64,000 nucleotides of DNA from an uncultured bacterium. Lineage in GTDB: Bacteria; Bacteroidota; Rhodothermia; Rhodothermales; Rubricoccaceae. The stretch spans positions 122,872 through 186,871 of the forward strand of contig CANLSR010000007.1 in the NCBI GenBank assembly GCA_947493945.1. Direction: 5' to 3'. The first letter of the stretch is position 1, and each line of letters begins with the position of its first letter. This document shows, one piece after another, positions 1-8,219 of the stretch. Made by a program: the position numbers and the translations under genes. The notes under the pieces are model-generated. The model had not been told where the DNA came from. It saw nothing but the letters and a program-made list of their open reading frames with translations, and made no database searches.

Positions 1-617
1 GGCTGCTCGACCTGCTGGCGGACGCGCCGGAGGTAGGCGTCGGTCGCGTCGGCCTCGCCCAGACCCGAGCCCGTGAGCCCGGCCACGCTCACGGCGTAGA
101 CGAAGCCGGTGGAGCGGGCGTCGACCAGGCGGACGCGGGCGTCGGAGGTGTTGGGGGCGACCAGGTGGGTGACGGAGAGGTTGTGGCGGGCGGCGGCCTC
201 TTCCAGGTCCCCAGACTCCTCGGGCGGGAGGTCGGGCAGGATCAGGCCGTCCACGCCCGAAGACGCGGCGTCGGCGCAAAAGTCGCTCGGCCCGTAGCGC
301 ATCACCGGGTTGGCGTAGCCCATCAGCACGAGCGGCGTGTCGGACCGGGCGCGGAAGGCGGCGGCGGTCTCGAACGTGCCGGCCATGGTCGCGCCCTGAC
401 GCAGCGCCCGCTCGGAGGCCTGCTGGATGGGGAGCCCCTCGGCGACGGGGTCCGAGAACGGCATCCCGAGCTCGACAAAGTCCGCCCCGGCCTCGTCGAT
501 GGCGCGCAGGATGGGGAGCGTGGCGTCGGGCGCGGGGAAGCCGGCGGTCAAGAACAGGCCCATCGCCGTCTCGCCGCGCTGGCGGAGGCCGTCGAGGTGG
601 GCGCGGAGTCGGGTCAT
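1..617 (-). CDS. trpA: Tryptophan synthase alpha chain (3' end outside window)
   Basis: This enzyme subunit cleaves indole-3-glycerol phosphate to indole and glyceraldehyde 3-phosphate and passes indole to TrpB. About 205 residues are present and the C-terminus lies beyond base 1. The N-terminal half of the (beta/alpha)8 barrel is clear: FLTAGFP, then [15 protein letters not shown] with the catalytic Glu49, then [10 protein letters not shown] and [12 protein letters not shown]. The second catalytic acid of the family (Asp60 in E. coli) is Glu60 here, and the usual Pro after the following Gly is Leu. The ATG start overlaps the stop of the upstream nuclease gene by 4 nt, so the two are probably translationally coupled. 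It is the last visible gene of the trp cluster. Confidence 0.97.
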   Translation of the reverse strand, partial: MTRLRAHLDGLRQRGETAMGLFLTAGFPAPDATLPILRAIDEAGADFVELGMPFSDPVAEGLPIQQASERALRQGATMAGTFETAAAFRARSDTPLVLMGYANPVMRYGPSDFCADAASSGVDGLILPDLPPEESGDLEEAAARHNLSVTHLVAPNTSDARVRLVDARSTGFVYAVSVAGLTGSGLGEADATDAYLRRVRQQVEQ

Positions 618-1489
618 GCGTCGTCAGCCGATTGTTCGGCGTCGAGTTGTTTGAGGGTGCGGCCGTCCTCGTTCTTCCACGCGGTTCGTCCGTTCTCGCT
701 TCCGCCTTTGACGACGGACGCCGCGGCACTCGGGCTCGTGAACTCGACATCTTCGGCGAATAGCAAGTGCCCCCCTTTATCTAACAGGGCGCCAGACTCG
801 ATGAGTCGTTGTCGCTGGTCGATGAGGTAAGGCGTATGGGTATGGGCGGAAGGCTTCTCCTTGACGACAGCTTGAGAGCCGGCGAACACGACGAACCCCG
901 CGGCGGACGGGGCGCCTGTCGCCACGAGCTTGCGGATCGTAGTGGTGAAGGTGTCGGCGGCTTTGGATGTGACCCTATTGGGCTTCGGCGTCAAGAGGTC
1001 CGACCCTAGAACGGGCAGCAACTGGCGGACCTTCGAGAGGTACACGTCCATGTCGGCGCGGTCGGCCTCCGGGAGCTTCCCGCCACTGCCCTGAGCATTC
1101 TTGAGTGTCGCTCGGTCGGCCTCGGCTGCGGCGTCGATAAGGGCGCCTTCCAGGTACCGGACGTGGGCTTTGGTCATGTTCTCATCTTTGCTGACGAAGA
1201 CAACCACACGGTTCCAATAGTCTTGTCCGTCCTGGACATGCCGCTTGAGGCGCGCCCGCAAAACTTCGGCTTCGCCAACGTAGGCAACGGTGTCGCCGGT
1301 TTTGCCGTCTGTGCCTGCGAGCACGTAGACGCCGGCCTGGTCGGCCTCGTCGCGGTTGAAAAAGGCGGGTAGGTCAGACCTCGGTGCTGCGAGAGCCTTT
1401 CCACTCCAGTTGGAGAGTTCGGCCGTTCGTAGACGGGTCGGGTCCCCGAACGGGAGGAACAGTTTGATCGTGGCGGGCGGCGTCTCCAT
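614..1489 (-). CDS. GIY-YIG nuclease domain protein with DUF4357-like C-terminus, inserted in trp operon
   Basis: The predicted protein has 291 residues. A GIY-YIG core is visible: GVY at residues 53-55, YVG at 70-72, the motif LRARLKRH at 77-84 supplying the conserved Arg, and YLEGALID at 112-119 with the likely metal-binding Glu114. The C-terminus ([14 protein letters not shown] ... [14 protein letters not shown]) resembles the DUF4357 domain often found after such nucleases. Its job is not known; family members are putative endonucleases, some in defence or mobile contexts. The ATG overlaps the trpB stop by 1 nt (TGATG) and its own stop overlaps the trpA start, so it is fully embedded between trpB and trpA. 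Its codon use looks less GC-biased than its neighbours, suggesting acquisition. A role in tryptophan synthesis is unlikely. Confidence 0.85.
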   Translation of the reverse strand: METPPATIKLFLPFGDPTRLRTAELSNWSGKALAAPRSDLPAFFNRDEADQAGVYVLAGTDGKTGDTVAYVGEAEVLRARLKRHVQDGQDYWNRVVVFVSKDENMTKAHVRYLEGALIDAAAEADRATLKNAQGSGGKLPEADRADMDVYLSKVRQLLPVLGSDLLTPKPNRVTSKAADTFTTTIRKLVATGAPSAAGFVVFAGSQAVVKEKPSAHTHTPYLIDQRQRLIESGALLDKGGHLLFAEDVEFTSPSAAASVVKGGSENGRTAWKNEDGRTLKQLDAEQSADDA

Positions 1490-2739
1490 CAGTCTGCGTC
1501 GCGGTCCAGCCACTCCGAGATCGTCGCCATGTCCTTGTCGCCTCGGCCGGAGCAATTGAACACGAGGTCGGCGCCCTCGCCCAGCTCCTCCGCCAGCGCG
1601 GGGAGCGCGGCGACGGCGTGGGCCGTTTCGAGCGCCGGGATGATGCCCTCGGTTTCGCTCAGGAGTTGGACGCCCGCCATCGCCTCTCGGTCGGTCGCCG
1701 TCCTCACCTCGACCCTGCCGGTCGCCGCCAGGTGCGCGTGTTGGGGGCCGACGCCGGGGTAGTCCAGGCCGGCCGAGACCGAGTGCGCGATCTCGACTTG
1801 GCCGTCGGCGTCCTGGAGCAGCATCGTGCGCGTGCCGTGGAAGACGGCCGGCTCGCCGCGCGACAGCGTCGCCGCATGGCGACCTCCGAGCCCTTCGCCC
1901 GCGGCCTCGACGCCGATCAGCCGCACGCCTTCGTCCTCCAAAAAAGGCGCCCAGATGCCGATGGCGTTGCTCCCGCCGCCGACGCAGGCGACCACGGCGT
2001 CGGGCGTCTCCCGGCTGGTCGCGTCGGCCAGCTGGCGGCGCGTCTCGTCGCCGATCACGCGGTGCAGCTCGCGCACCATCGCCGGGTATGGGTGCGGGCC
2101 GATGGCCGAGCCGATGATGTAGTACGTGTCCTCCGGGTTCGAGACCCAGTCCCGGAACGCCTCGTTGGTGGCGTCTTTGAGGGTCCGGGAGCCGCTCGTC
2201 GCCGTGCGGACGGTGGCCCCCAGGAGCCGCATCCGCTGGACGTTGAGGTGCTGGCGCTCGACGTCCTCGGCGCCCATGTACACCACGCACTCGACGCCGA
2301 ACAGGGCGCAGGCCGTCGCGGTCGCCACGCCGTGCTGGCCGGCCCCGGTCTCGGCGATGATCCGCGCCTTCCCCATCCGCCGGGCCAGGAGCACCTGGCC
2401 GACGGCGTTGTTGATCTTGTGCGCGCCGGTGTGGCACAGGTCCTCGCGCTTGGCCCAGACCGTCGCGCCGCCCAGCCGCTCCGTCAGCCGGTCCAGGCGC
2501 GTCAGCGGCGTCGGCCGGCCGACGTAGTCCTTGAGCAACCGGCGGTACTCGGCCCAGTACGCGTCGTCGGTCTGGGCCTCGGCCCACGCGGCCTTGAGGT
2601 CTTCCAAGACCGGGTGCAGGATCTCGGGCACGAACGCGCCGCCAAAGTCGCCGAAGCGGCCGGGTTTTTCGGTTCCGGGTTGGCCGGCGCCGTCCTTCGG
2701 GTCGGGGTTCTGGGTTCGCAAGGTGGCAGGCAGAGCCAT
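1489..2739 (-). CDS. trpB: Tryptophan synthase beta chain
   Basis: The PLP-dependent subunit condenses indole with serine to give tryptophan. The 416-residue protein has [12 protein letters not shown] near the N-terminus, the PLP lysine in HTGAHKINN (Lys108), the phosphate-binding GGGSNAIG loop and the C-terminal NCSGRGDKD motif. Length is normal apart from about 25 extra N-terminal residues ([15 protein letters not shown]) that are partly encoded by a copy of the GGGTTC repeat found throughout this cluster, so the true start could be slightly further downstream. The chosen ATG is the first plausible one. TrpB is of the standard trpB1 type and sits upstream of the nuclease gene with a 1-nt overlap. 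Confidence 0.97.
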   Translation of the reverse strand: MALPATLRTQNPDPKDGAGQPGTEKPGRFGDFGGAFVPEILHPVLEDLKAAWAEAQTDDAYWAEYRRLLKDYVGRPTPLTRLDRLTERLGGATVWAKREDLCHTGAHKINNAVGQVLLARRMGKARIIAETGAGQHGVATATACALFGVECVVYMGAEDVERQHLNVQRMRLLGATVRTATSGSRTLKDATNEAFRDWVSNPEDTYYIIGSAIGPHPYPAMVRELHRVIGDETRRQLADATSRETPDAVVACVGGGSNAIGIWAPFLEDEGVRLIGVEAAGEGLGGRHAATLSRGEPAVFHGTRTMLLQDADGQVEIAHSVSAGLDYPGVGPQHAHLAATGRVEVRTATDREAMAGVQLLSETEGIIPALETAHAVAALPALAEELGEGADLVFNCSGRGDKDMATISEWLDRDAD

Positions 2740-2760
2740 GTCGGAAGGGTTGGGTCGGTC

Positions 2761-2788
2761 GTAGAGGCGCCGCGGTGTGGCGTCTGCG
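2761..2788. repeat. GTAGAGACGCC-type palindromic repeat, degenerate copy
   Basis: An imperfect inverted repeat (GTAGAGGCGCC then GGCGTCT) lies in the trpF-trpB gap. It resembles the better copies at 40560-40588, 25991-26015, 37812-37838, 7584-7611 and 7625-7648. Confidence 0.5.
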
Positions 2789-2805
2789 TTTGGGCACGCG
2801 CCGCG

Positions 2806-2829
2806 CGCTGGCGGCGCGCACCGCCAGCG
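2806..2829. repeat. CGCTGGCGG / CCGCCAGCG inverted repeat
   Basis: Perfect 9-bp arms are separated by 6 nt, just before the trpF stop and in front of trpB as read on the minus strand. It has no U-tract, so it is probably an RNA hairpin or processing element rather than a strong terminator. Similar hairpins occur at 13270, 44462 and 46639. Confidence 0.55.
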
Positions 2830-2831
2830 GG

Positions 2832-3485
2832 TCAGGCGTCGGCGGTGGCGGCGTGGAAGGCGGCGAAAAACGCGTCCAGCTTGTCGAGGTCCTTGACGCC
2901 CGGGCTCGACTCGACGCTCGACGACAGGTCGACGGCGTACGGCCGCATGGTCTGGATCGCCTCGGCCACGTTGTCGGCCGAGATCCCGCCGGCCAGGAAC
3001 AGGTCCACCTTGCTCGCCAGCTCGCGCGCGACGCGCCAGTTGAAGCTTTCTCCCGTGCCGCCCCACAGGCTCGTGTGGTGCGTGTCGAGCAGCATGAAAT
3101 CCACCACGTCGAGGTAGGGCTCGACCATCGCGTGCACCTGCTCCGCCGAGGCGTCGTGCTGGACCGAGATAGCCTTGACCACCGGCACCTCGACGGCCGC
3201 GCACGTCTCGGGCGTCTCGTGGCCGTGCAGCTGGGCCAGGCGGAATCCGGCCCGCGCGCACGTCTCGTTGACCTCGTCGGCCGTCGCGTTGACGAACACG
3301 CCGACCGGCTCCGGCCCGACCACCCAGTCGATGATCTCCTTGGCCACGTCCGGCTTGACGTAGCGCGGGCTCTCCGGGTGCTGGACGAACCCGAGGAAAT
3401 CGGCCCCGGCGACGGCGGCCGTCCGGGCGTCGTGGAGGCGCGTGATGCCGCAGATTTTGACTCGGGTTCTGGGTTCTGGGTTCAT
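2832..3485 (-). CDS. trpF: Phosphoribosylanthranilate isomerase
   Basis: The enzyme catalyses the Amadori rearrangement of N-(5-phosphoribosyl)anthranilate in tryptophan synthesis. The 217-residue TIM-barrel protein carries the catalytic Cys in VKICGIT, then GADFLGFV, the LAQLHGHE strand, LFLAGGIS and the catalytic Asp in [11 protein letters not shown] chose the ATG at 3485, 10 nt after the trpC stop. An in-frame TTG at 3503 would add six residues and overlap trpC. The N-terminal peptide NPEPRT before RVKICG is encoded by a GGGTTC-repeat copy, so the first residues are unlikely to be functional. Confidence 0.96.
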   Translation of the reverse strand: MNPEPRTRVKICGITRLHDARTAAVAGADFLGFVQHPESPRYVKPDVAKEIIDWVVGPEPVGVFVNATADEVNETCARAGFRLAQLHGHETPETCAAVEVPVVKAISVQHDASAEQVHAMVEPYLDVVDFMLLDTHHTSLWGGTGESFNWRVARELASKVDLFLAGGISADNVAEAIQTMRPYAVDLSSSVESSPGVKDLDKLDAFFAAFHAATADA

Positions 3486-3550
3486 GGTTCGCAGGCTAGG
3501 CAACTTCGGTGGTGGGACTTGCGAACCCAGAACCCGGGGCCCCCTGAACC
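3463..3550. repeat. Facing pair of GGGTTCTGGGTTC repeats at trpC-trpF junction
   Basis: The left copy (3463-3495) reads GGGTTCTGGGTTC repeatedly and ends GGTTCGCAGG. The right copy (3518-3550) begins CTTGCGAACCCAGAACCCGG, its reverse complement. The pair forms an imperfect inverted repeat that spans the trpC stop and supplies the N-terminal codons of trpF and C-terminal codons of trpC. Confidence 0.7.
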
Positions 3551-4359
3551 GGCCGGCCGGAGGCGAGGGCGAGGGCCGTCTCGCGGCGCAAGGTCGCGAG
3601 GGCGCGGCCGGGGTCGGGCTGGCGCATCAGGTGCGTGCCGACCAAGAAGGCGTCGGCGCCGGCGCGGCGCAGGCGGGCGGCGTCGGCGGCGGTCCGGATG
3701 CCGGACTCCGCCACGCGGACGATCCGCTCGGGCAGCGTTGGGAACACGCGCTCGGCGCGGCCGAGGTCCACGTCGAACGTCCTGAGGTCCCGGTTGTTGA
3801 CGCCCAGCACGTCGACCAGGTCGAGGTCGAGCGCGTCGAGCTCGGCGGGCTCGTGGACCTCGACCAGCACGCCCAGGCCCAACTGGCGGGCCGCGCCGAG
3901 CAGGTCCGCCAGCGCGGCGGGGTCGAGGGCGGCGGCGATCAGCAGGACCGCGTCGGCCCCGTAGGCGCGGGCCTCGACGAGCTGGTACTCGTCCACCACG
4001 AAGTCCTTGCGGATGACGGGCAGGTCGACGGCCTGGCGCACCTCGGCCAGGTGCTCCAGGGAGCCCTTGAAGTGCGTCGGCTCGGTGAGCACGGAGATCG
4101 CGGCGGCGGCGGCGTTCTTGTAGGCGCGCGCGACGTCGGCCGGGTGGTACTCGCGGCGGATGACGCCCTCCGACGGGCTGGCCCGCTTGCACTCGGCGAT
4201 CACGGCCGGCCCGTCGGGCCGGCGGAGCGCGCGGGCGAGCGACAGCGTCGGCGCGTGGAACGCGGAGCGGCGCATCAGGGCCGCGGCCGGCGTCACCGCC
4301 CTCCGCTCGCCCACCAGCGCCCGAGTGTCCGCGAGGATCTGGTCCAGGATGGTAGACAT
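3496..4359 (-). CDS. trpC: Indole-3-glycerol phosphate synthase
   Basis: The enzyme decarboxylates and cyclises CdRP to indole-3-glycerol phosphate. The 287-residue protein shows [11 protein letters not shown] with the catalytic Lys, the second catalytic Lys in [29 protein letters not shown] and FLVGTHLMR. The length is close to the usual 255-270 with a C-terminal tail ([15 protein letters not shown]) encoded by the repeat at 3518-3550. The ATG overlaps the trpD stop by 1 nt (TGATG). It is a monofunctional enzyme, not fused to TrpF as in E. coli. Confidence 0.97.
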   Translation of the reverse strand: MSTILDQILADTRALVGERRAVTPAAALMRRSAFHAPTLSLARALRRPDGPAVIAECKRASPSEGVIRREYHPADVARAYKNAAAAAISVLTEPTHFKGSLEHLAEVRQAVDLPVIRKDFVVDEYQLVEARAYGADAVLLIAAALDPAALADLLGAARQLGLGVLVEVHEPAELDALDLDLVDVLGVNNRDLRTFDVDLGRAERVFPTLPERIVRVAESGIRTAADAARLRRAGADAFLVGTHLMRQPDPGRALATLRRETALALASGRPVQGAPGSGFASPTTEVA

Positions 4360-5402
4360 CAGCGTAGGGCGAGCTCGTTGGAGGCCTCCACCAGCGCGTC
4401 GAGCTTGGCCAGCGCCGCCCCGCTGGCGACGCTGTCGCGCGCGGCGTCGAGGCAGTCGTCGAGCGAGTCGTACTCGGCCGACGCCAGCAGCGCGTAGGCC
4501 GCGTTCAAGAGCACGATGTCGGCCTGGGGCCCGCCCTGCCCGGCCAGCACGGCGCGCACGATCTCGGCGTTCTCGTCCGGCGTGCCGCCCTGGAGCGCCG
4601 CCGCGGACACGCGCGCCAGCCCGAACCGCTCCGGCACGACCTCCTGTTCCAGCAGCCCGCCGTCGTAGGCGTGGGAGCCCGTCTGGTAGATCGTCGTCGG
4701 GCTCGTGGTCGAGAGCTCGTCGAGCCCGTCGTGGGCGTAGACCACCACGACGTGCTCCGAGCCCAGGCGCAGCAGGATCCGCGCCATCATCTTGGCGACC
4801 GGATCCGAGAACGCCCCGATCAGCTGGCGCTTGACGGCGGCGGGGTTGCAGAGCGGGCCCAGGATGTTGAAGAACGTCCGGACGCCCAGCGCCCGGCGCA
4901 CTGGCCCGACGTGGCGCAGGGCCGGGTGGAACTGGGGCGCGAACAGGAACGCGATGCCGGCCTCGTGCAGGCACCGCGTCACGGCCGGGGCGTCCAGGTC
5001 GGCGCGGACGCCCAGCGCCGCCAGCACGTCGGCCGAGCCGCTCGACGACGACACGCCCTTGTTGCCGTGCTTGGCGACCGGCACGCCGGCGCCGGCGGCC
5101 ACGAACGAGGCGGCCGTCGAGATGTTGAACGAGCCCGAGTGGTCGCCGCCGGTCCCGCACAGGTCGATCGGGTCCAGGCCGTCGGTCTCGACGGGCACGG
5201 CGTGCTGGCGCATCACGCGCGTAAAGCCGGTCAGCTCGTCCAGCGTCTCGCCGCGCGCGCGGAGGCCCATCAGGAGCCCCGCGACCTGGGCGCCGTCCGC
5301 CTCGCCGGACAGCATCACGTGCATCGCCGACTCGGCCTGGGCCTCGGTCAGCGTCTCGCCCTCGGCGACGAGCTGGAGGATGGGTTTGAGGGTGGTGGTC
5401 AA
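4359..5402 (-). CDS. trpD: Anthranilate phosphoribosyltransferase
   Basis: The enzyme joins anthranilate to PRPP. The 347-residue protein has the PRPP loop LCGTGGDHSGSFNIST, KHGNKGVSSSSGSADVL and the later DELS-type region (GLDELSTTSPT). The start codon is TTG, overlapping the TGA of the upstream four-helix-bundle gene by 4 nt (TTGA), which marks it as coupled. No ATG is available near the expected N-terminus (TTTLKPILQLVAEGETL), supporting the TTG choice. Confidence 0.97.
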   Translation of the reverse strand: MTTTLKPILQLVAEGETLTEAQAESAMHVMLSGEADGAQVAGLLMGLRARGETLDELTGFTRVMRQHAVPVETDGLDPIDLCGTGGDHSGSFNISTAASFVAAGAGVPVAKHGNKGVSSSSGSADVLAALGVRADLDAPAVTRCLHEAGIAFLFAPQFHPALRHVGPVRRALGVRTFFNILGPLCNPAAVKRQLIGAFSDPVAKMMARILLRLGSEHVVVVYAHDGLDELSTTSPTTIYQTGSHAYDGGLLEQEVVPERFGLARVSAAALQGGTPDENAEIVRAVLAGQGGPQADIVLLNAAYALLASAEYDSLDDCLDAARDSVASGAALAKLDALVEASNELALR

Positions 5403-5841
5403 AGGTTCAGGGTTCGAGGTTCAGGGTTCAGGTGCTCCAGGATCCAGGCCTCGTCCGGTTCGTGGACGGCGGGCGGTGAGGAGGACCTGAGGTAGCGGAT
5501 CAAGGCGCCGCACGAGCCGCCGACGCGCTGCGCCAGTCGGTAGAGGCGGTCAGAGTCGGCTTGGTCGATGTAGTCCAAGTCGAGCGCGAGGTAGAGCTGG
5601 GAGCAGACCTCGGCGGCCGAGGCTCGGGCGATGGACAGGAATCGGGCGAAGTCTTTCGGAGTCCGCCGAGCAAATCCCTCGGCGATGTTGGACGAAACCG
5701 ACACCGAGGCACGCCGGATCTGGTCACGTAGGCCGAAGTCACGCGCGAACGCGCCGCGAGCGGTCACGGCGTACACCTCCAGGTTGAGCTCCCGTCCAAT
5801 CTGCCACGCCTCGATGTCCTCAAACCGCTTGAAGCCAGCCA

Positions 5842-5842
<1 letters not shown>
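5399..5842 (-). CDS. Four-helix-bundle protein (23S rRNA intervening-sequence protein family)
   Basis: The predicted 147-residue protein belongs to the S23/IVP-type four-helix-bundle family. The diagnostic stretch is QIRRASVSVSSNIAEGFARR, preceded by FEDIEAWQIGRELNLEVY. Relatives occur inside intervening sequences of 23S rRNA genes, but many are free-standing and of unknown function, possibly binding nucleic acid. Here it is between trpG and trpD, overlapping trpG by 1 nt and trpD by 4 nt. Its C-terminal tail (LEHLNPEPRTLNL) is encoded by repeat DNA at 5404-5432, and a facing copy lies just upstream in the end of trpG. It looks like an insertion into the operon. Confidence 0.9.
5404..5432. 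repeat. GGTTCAGGGTTC repeat, left flank of four-helix-bundle gene
   Basis: Tandem GGTTCAGGGTTC units cover the 3' end of the four-helix-bundle gene, next to the trpD start. The facing partner is at 5880-5911. Confidence 0.7.
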
Positions 5843-6486
<644 letters not shown>

Positions 6487-6541
6487 GGGTGGGAGGGGGT
6501 GGGGGCGAGGGATGCGGGGGCCGCCGCATTCCGTACCTACC

Positions 6542-7579
6542 TCACGGGTTCAGGAAGCCGACGGCGTCGCGGACCTCGGCCATCACCTCGCCCGCGCGCG
6601 CGCGCGCCGCCTGGGCGCCGGCGGCCAGGACCTCGCGGACCTCGCCGGGGCGCTCCGCCAGCTGGCGGCGGCGCTCGCGGGCCGGGCCGAAGTGCTCGGT
6701 GATCATGCTCAGCAGCGCCTTTTTGGCGTGCCCGTAGCCGTAGCCGCCGGCCCGGTACGCCTCCGCGATCTCGCCGCGCTGCTCGTCGGTCGCGAAGTGG
6801 CGGATCAAGGCGAACGTGTGGTCCTGCTCCGGGTCCTTCGGGTCCTCCAGCGGCGTCGAGTCCGAGACGATGGACATGACCTTCTTCTTGAGCGCCTTCC
6901 CCTCGTCGAAGATGCCGATGGCGTTGCCGTAGCTCTTGGACATCTTGCGGCCGTCGACGCCCGGGATCACGGCCACCTCGTCCAGGATGAGCGGCTCGGG
7001 GAGCGGGAACAGCGGGTCGTCCGGCCGGAACGTCTGGTTAAAGCGGGCCGCCGTGTCGCGGCTGATCTCGAGGTTCTGCTTCTGGTCGGCGCCGACGGGC
7101 ACCAGCAGGTCGCGGCCGGGGGCGGTGTAGGCCAGGATGTCGGCCGCCTGCAAGATGGGGTAGGTCAGGAGCCCGCCGTTGGCCGTCAGCCCCTGGGCCA
7201 CCTTGTCCTTGTAGGCGACGCCCTTTTCCAAGAGCGAGGTCGGCGTCACGCACAGGAAGGCCCACGTCAGCTCGCCCAGCTGGGGCACGTCGCTCTGGAC
7301 GAACAGGTGGGCCTTGTCCGGGTCGAAGCCCAGGGCGAGGTAGTCCAGCGCCACCTCGGTCGTGTAGCGCCTGAGCGCCTCGGCGTCGCGCACCGTCGTG
7401 AGCGCGTGGTAGTCGGCGATAAACAGGAACGCCCGGTCCCGCTGGCGCTCGTCGTTGGCGAGGGCGATGTTCTGGCGGAGCGCCCCGAAGTAGTTGCCCA
7501 GGTGCAGCGTCCCCGACGGCTGGATGCCGGAGACGAGGACCGGGAGGCGGTCGGACGCGGAGGGAGAGTCGTCAGGCAT
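6542..7579 (-). CDS. trpS: Tryptophanyl-tRNA synthetase
   Basis: This class I aminoacyl-tRNA synthetase charges tRNA-Trp. The 345-residue length is typical of the bacterial TrpS family. The HIGH-like signature is GTLHLGNYFGALRQ, followed by FLFIADYHALT, VPVGADQKQNLE and the KMSKS motif in GRKMSKSYGN. It is embedded in the trp cluster between trpG and the unknown gene at 7663-8127, so it is probably co-transcribed from the attenuated promoter upstream of trpE; Trp-tRNA charging and Trp supply would then share one signal. Confidence 0.97.
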   Translation of the reverse strand: MPDDSPSASDRLPVLVSGIQPSGTLHLGNYFGALRQNIALANDERQRDRAFLFIADYHALTTVRDAEALRRYTTEVALDYLALGFDPDKAHLFVQSDVPQLGELTWAFLCVTPTSLLEKGVAYKDKVAQGLTANGGLLTYPILQAADILAYTAPGRDLLVPVGADQKQNLEISRDTAARFNQTFRPDDPLFPLPEPLILDEVAVIPGVDGRKMSKSYGNAIGIFDEGKALKKKVMSIVSDSTPLEDPKDPEQDHTFALIRHFATDEQRGEIAEAYRAGGYGYGHAKKALLSMITEHFGPARERRRQLAERPGEVREVLAAGAQAARARAGEVMAEVRDAVGFLNP

Positions 7580-7583
7580 GAGT

Positions 7584-7611
7584 CGTAGAGCGCCACGGCG
7601 CGGCGTCTCCG
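7584..7611. repeat. GTAGAG...GGCGTCTCC palindromic repeat, degenerate copy
   Basis: It begins GTAGAGCGCCACGG and ends GCGGCGTCTCCGC, immediately before trpS. A second copy follows at 7625-7648, in the same gap. Confidence 0.5.
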
Positions 7612-7624
7612 CAAGGTGAAAGCT

Positions 7625-7648
7625 GTAGAGACGCGGGGGCGCCTCCGC
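7625..7648. repeat. GTAGAGACGC...GCGCCTCC palindromic repeat
   Basis: A second copy of the family (GTAGAGACGCG then GGCGCCTCCGC) in the gap between trpS and the upstream unknown gene. Confidence 0.5.
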
Positions 7649-7662
7649 ACGAGCGCCGCCAG

Positions 7663-8127
7663 CTAGGCGTGGTTGGCGAGGATGCCGCGGAGCAGGTCCA
7701 TCCGGGCCGTCGAGGCCTCGGCGTTGTGGGTCAGGATCGCCCGCGTCCGCTCCTGGTGGTGGACCGCGTCCACCTCGTCGCGGAGCGCGCGGCCAAAGTC
7801 CTTCTCGGCGTCCAAGAACCCCTGGACGCGGTCGCGGTCGGACTCCGCCGGGGCCGGCGGGAGCGGCCCCGACCCGCTCGGCGGCGTGCCGCCCAGGCTC
7901 AGGATCGTCTCGGACATCTTGGCCACCTCCGTGCGGAGGTAGGGCATCATGGCCTCGATCTGCTCGCGCGCCGGCCCGGCGGGCATCGCCGCCAGCTGGC
8001 GGTCGTAGTCGAGCAGCAGGTCGAGGTGGCGCTGGGCCAGGGGCATCAGCCGCTCGGCGCTCTCGGCGCGCGAGATGTAGCGGCCGGCGCCGCCTTTGTT
8101 GAGGAGCGGGCGGAGGGAGGGGAACAT
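7663..8127 (-). CDS. Hypothetical helical protein in trp cluster
   Basis: The 154-residue product is not one I recognise. It is predicted to be largely helical, in two helical halves separated by a Gly/Pro-rich linker (LGGTPPSGSGPLPPAPAES at about residues 80-98). The pattern EVAKMSETILSLGGTPP followed by a second acidic helix (FLDAEKDFGRALRDEVDAVHHQE) is reminiscent of ferritin-like bundles, but I do not see a full di-iron set. There is no signal peptide. It sits between trpE and trpS on the same strand and is likely part of the trp transcript. Confidence is for the gene being real, not for a function. Confidence 0.75.
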   Translation of the reverse strand: MFPSLRPLLNKGGAGRYISRAESAERLMPLAQRHLDLLLDYDRQLAAMPAGPAREQIEAMMPYLRTEVAKMSETILSLGGTPPSGSGPLPPAPAESDRDRVQGFLDAEKDFGRALRDEVDAVHHQERTRAILTHNAEASTARMDLLRGILANHA

Positions 8128-8176
8128 GGCAGTGGGGGAGGGTTCAGGGTTGACTTCGTCGGCCTGGCGGCTCGGA

Positions 8177-8217
8177 GTTCAGGGTTCGCTCAGTGCAGGT
8201 TCTTGCGAACCCTGAAC
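8177..8217. repeat. GTTCAGGGTTCGC / GCGAACCCTGAAC inverted repeat after trpE
   Basis: Perfect 13-bp arms (8177-8189 and 8205-8217) with a 15-nt loop follow the trpE stop. A further half copy (GGGTTCAGGGTTG) lies near 8148. On the trp transcript this would form a strong hairpin without a U-tract, perhaps affecting mRNA stability rather than ending transcription. Confidence 0.75.
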
Positions 8218-8219
8218 CA

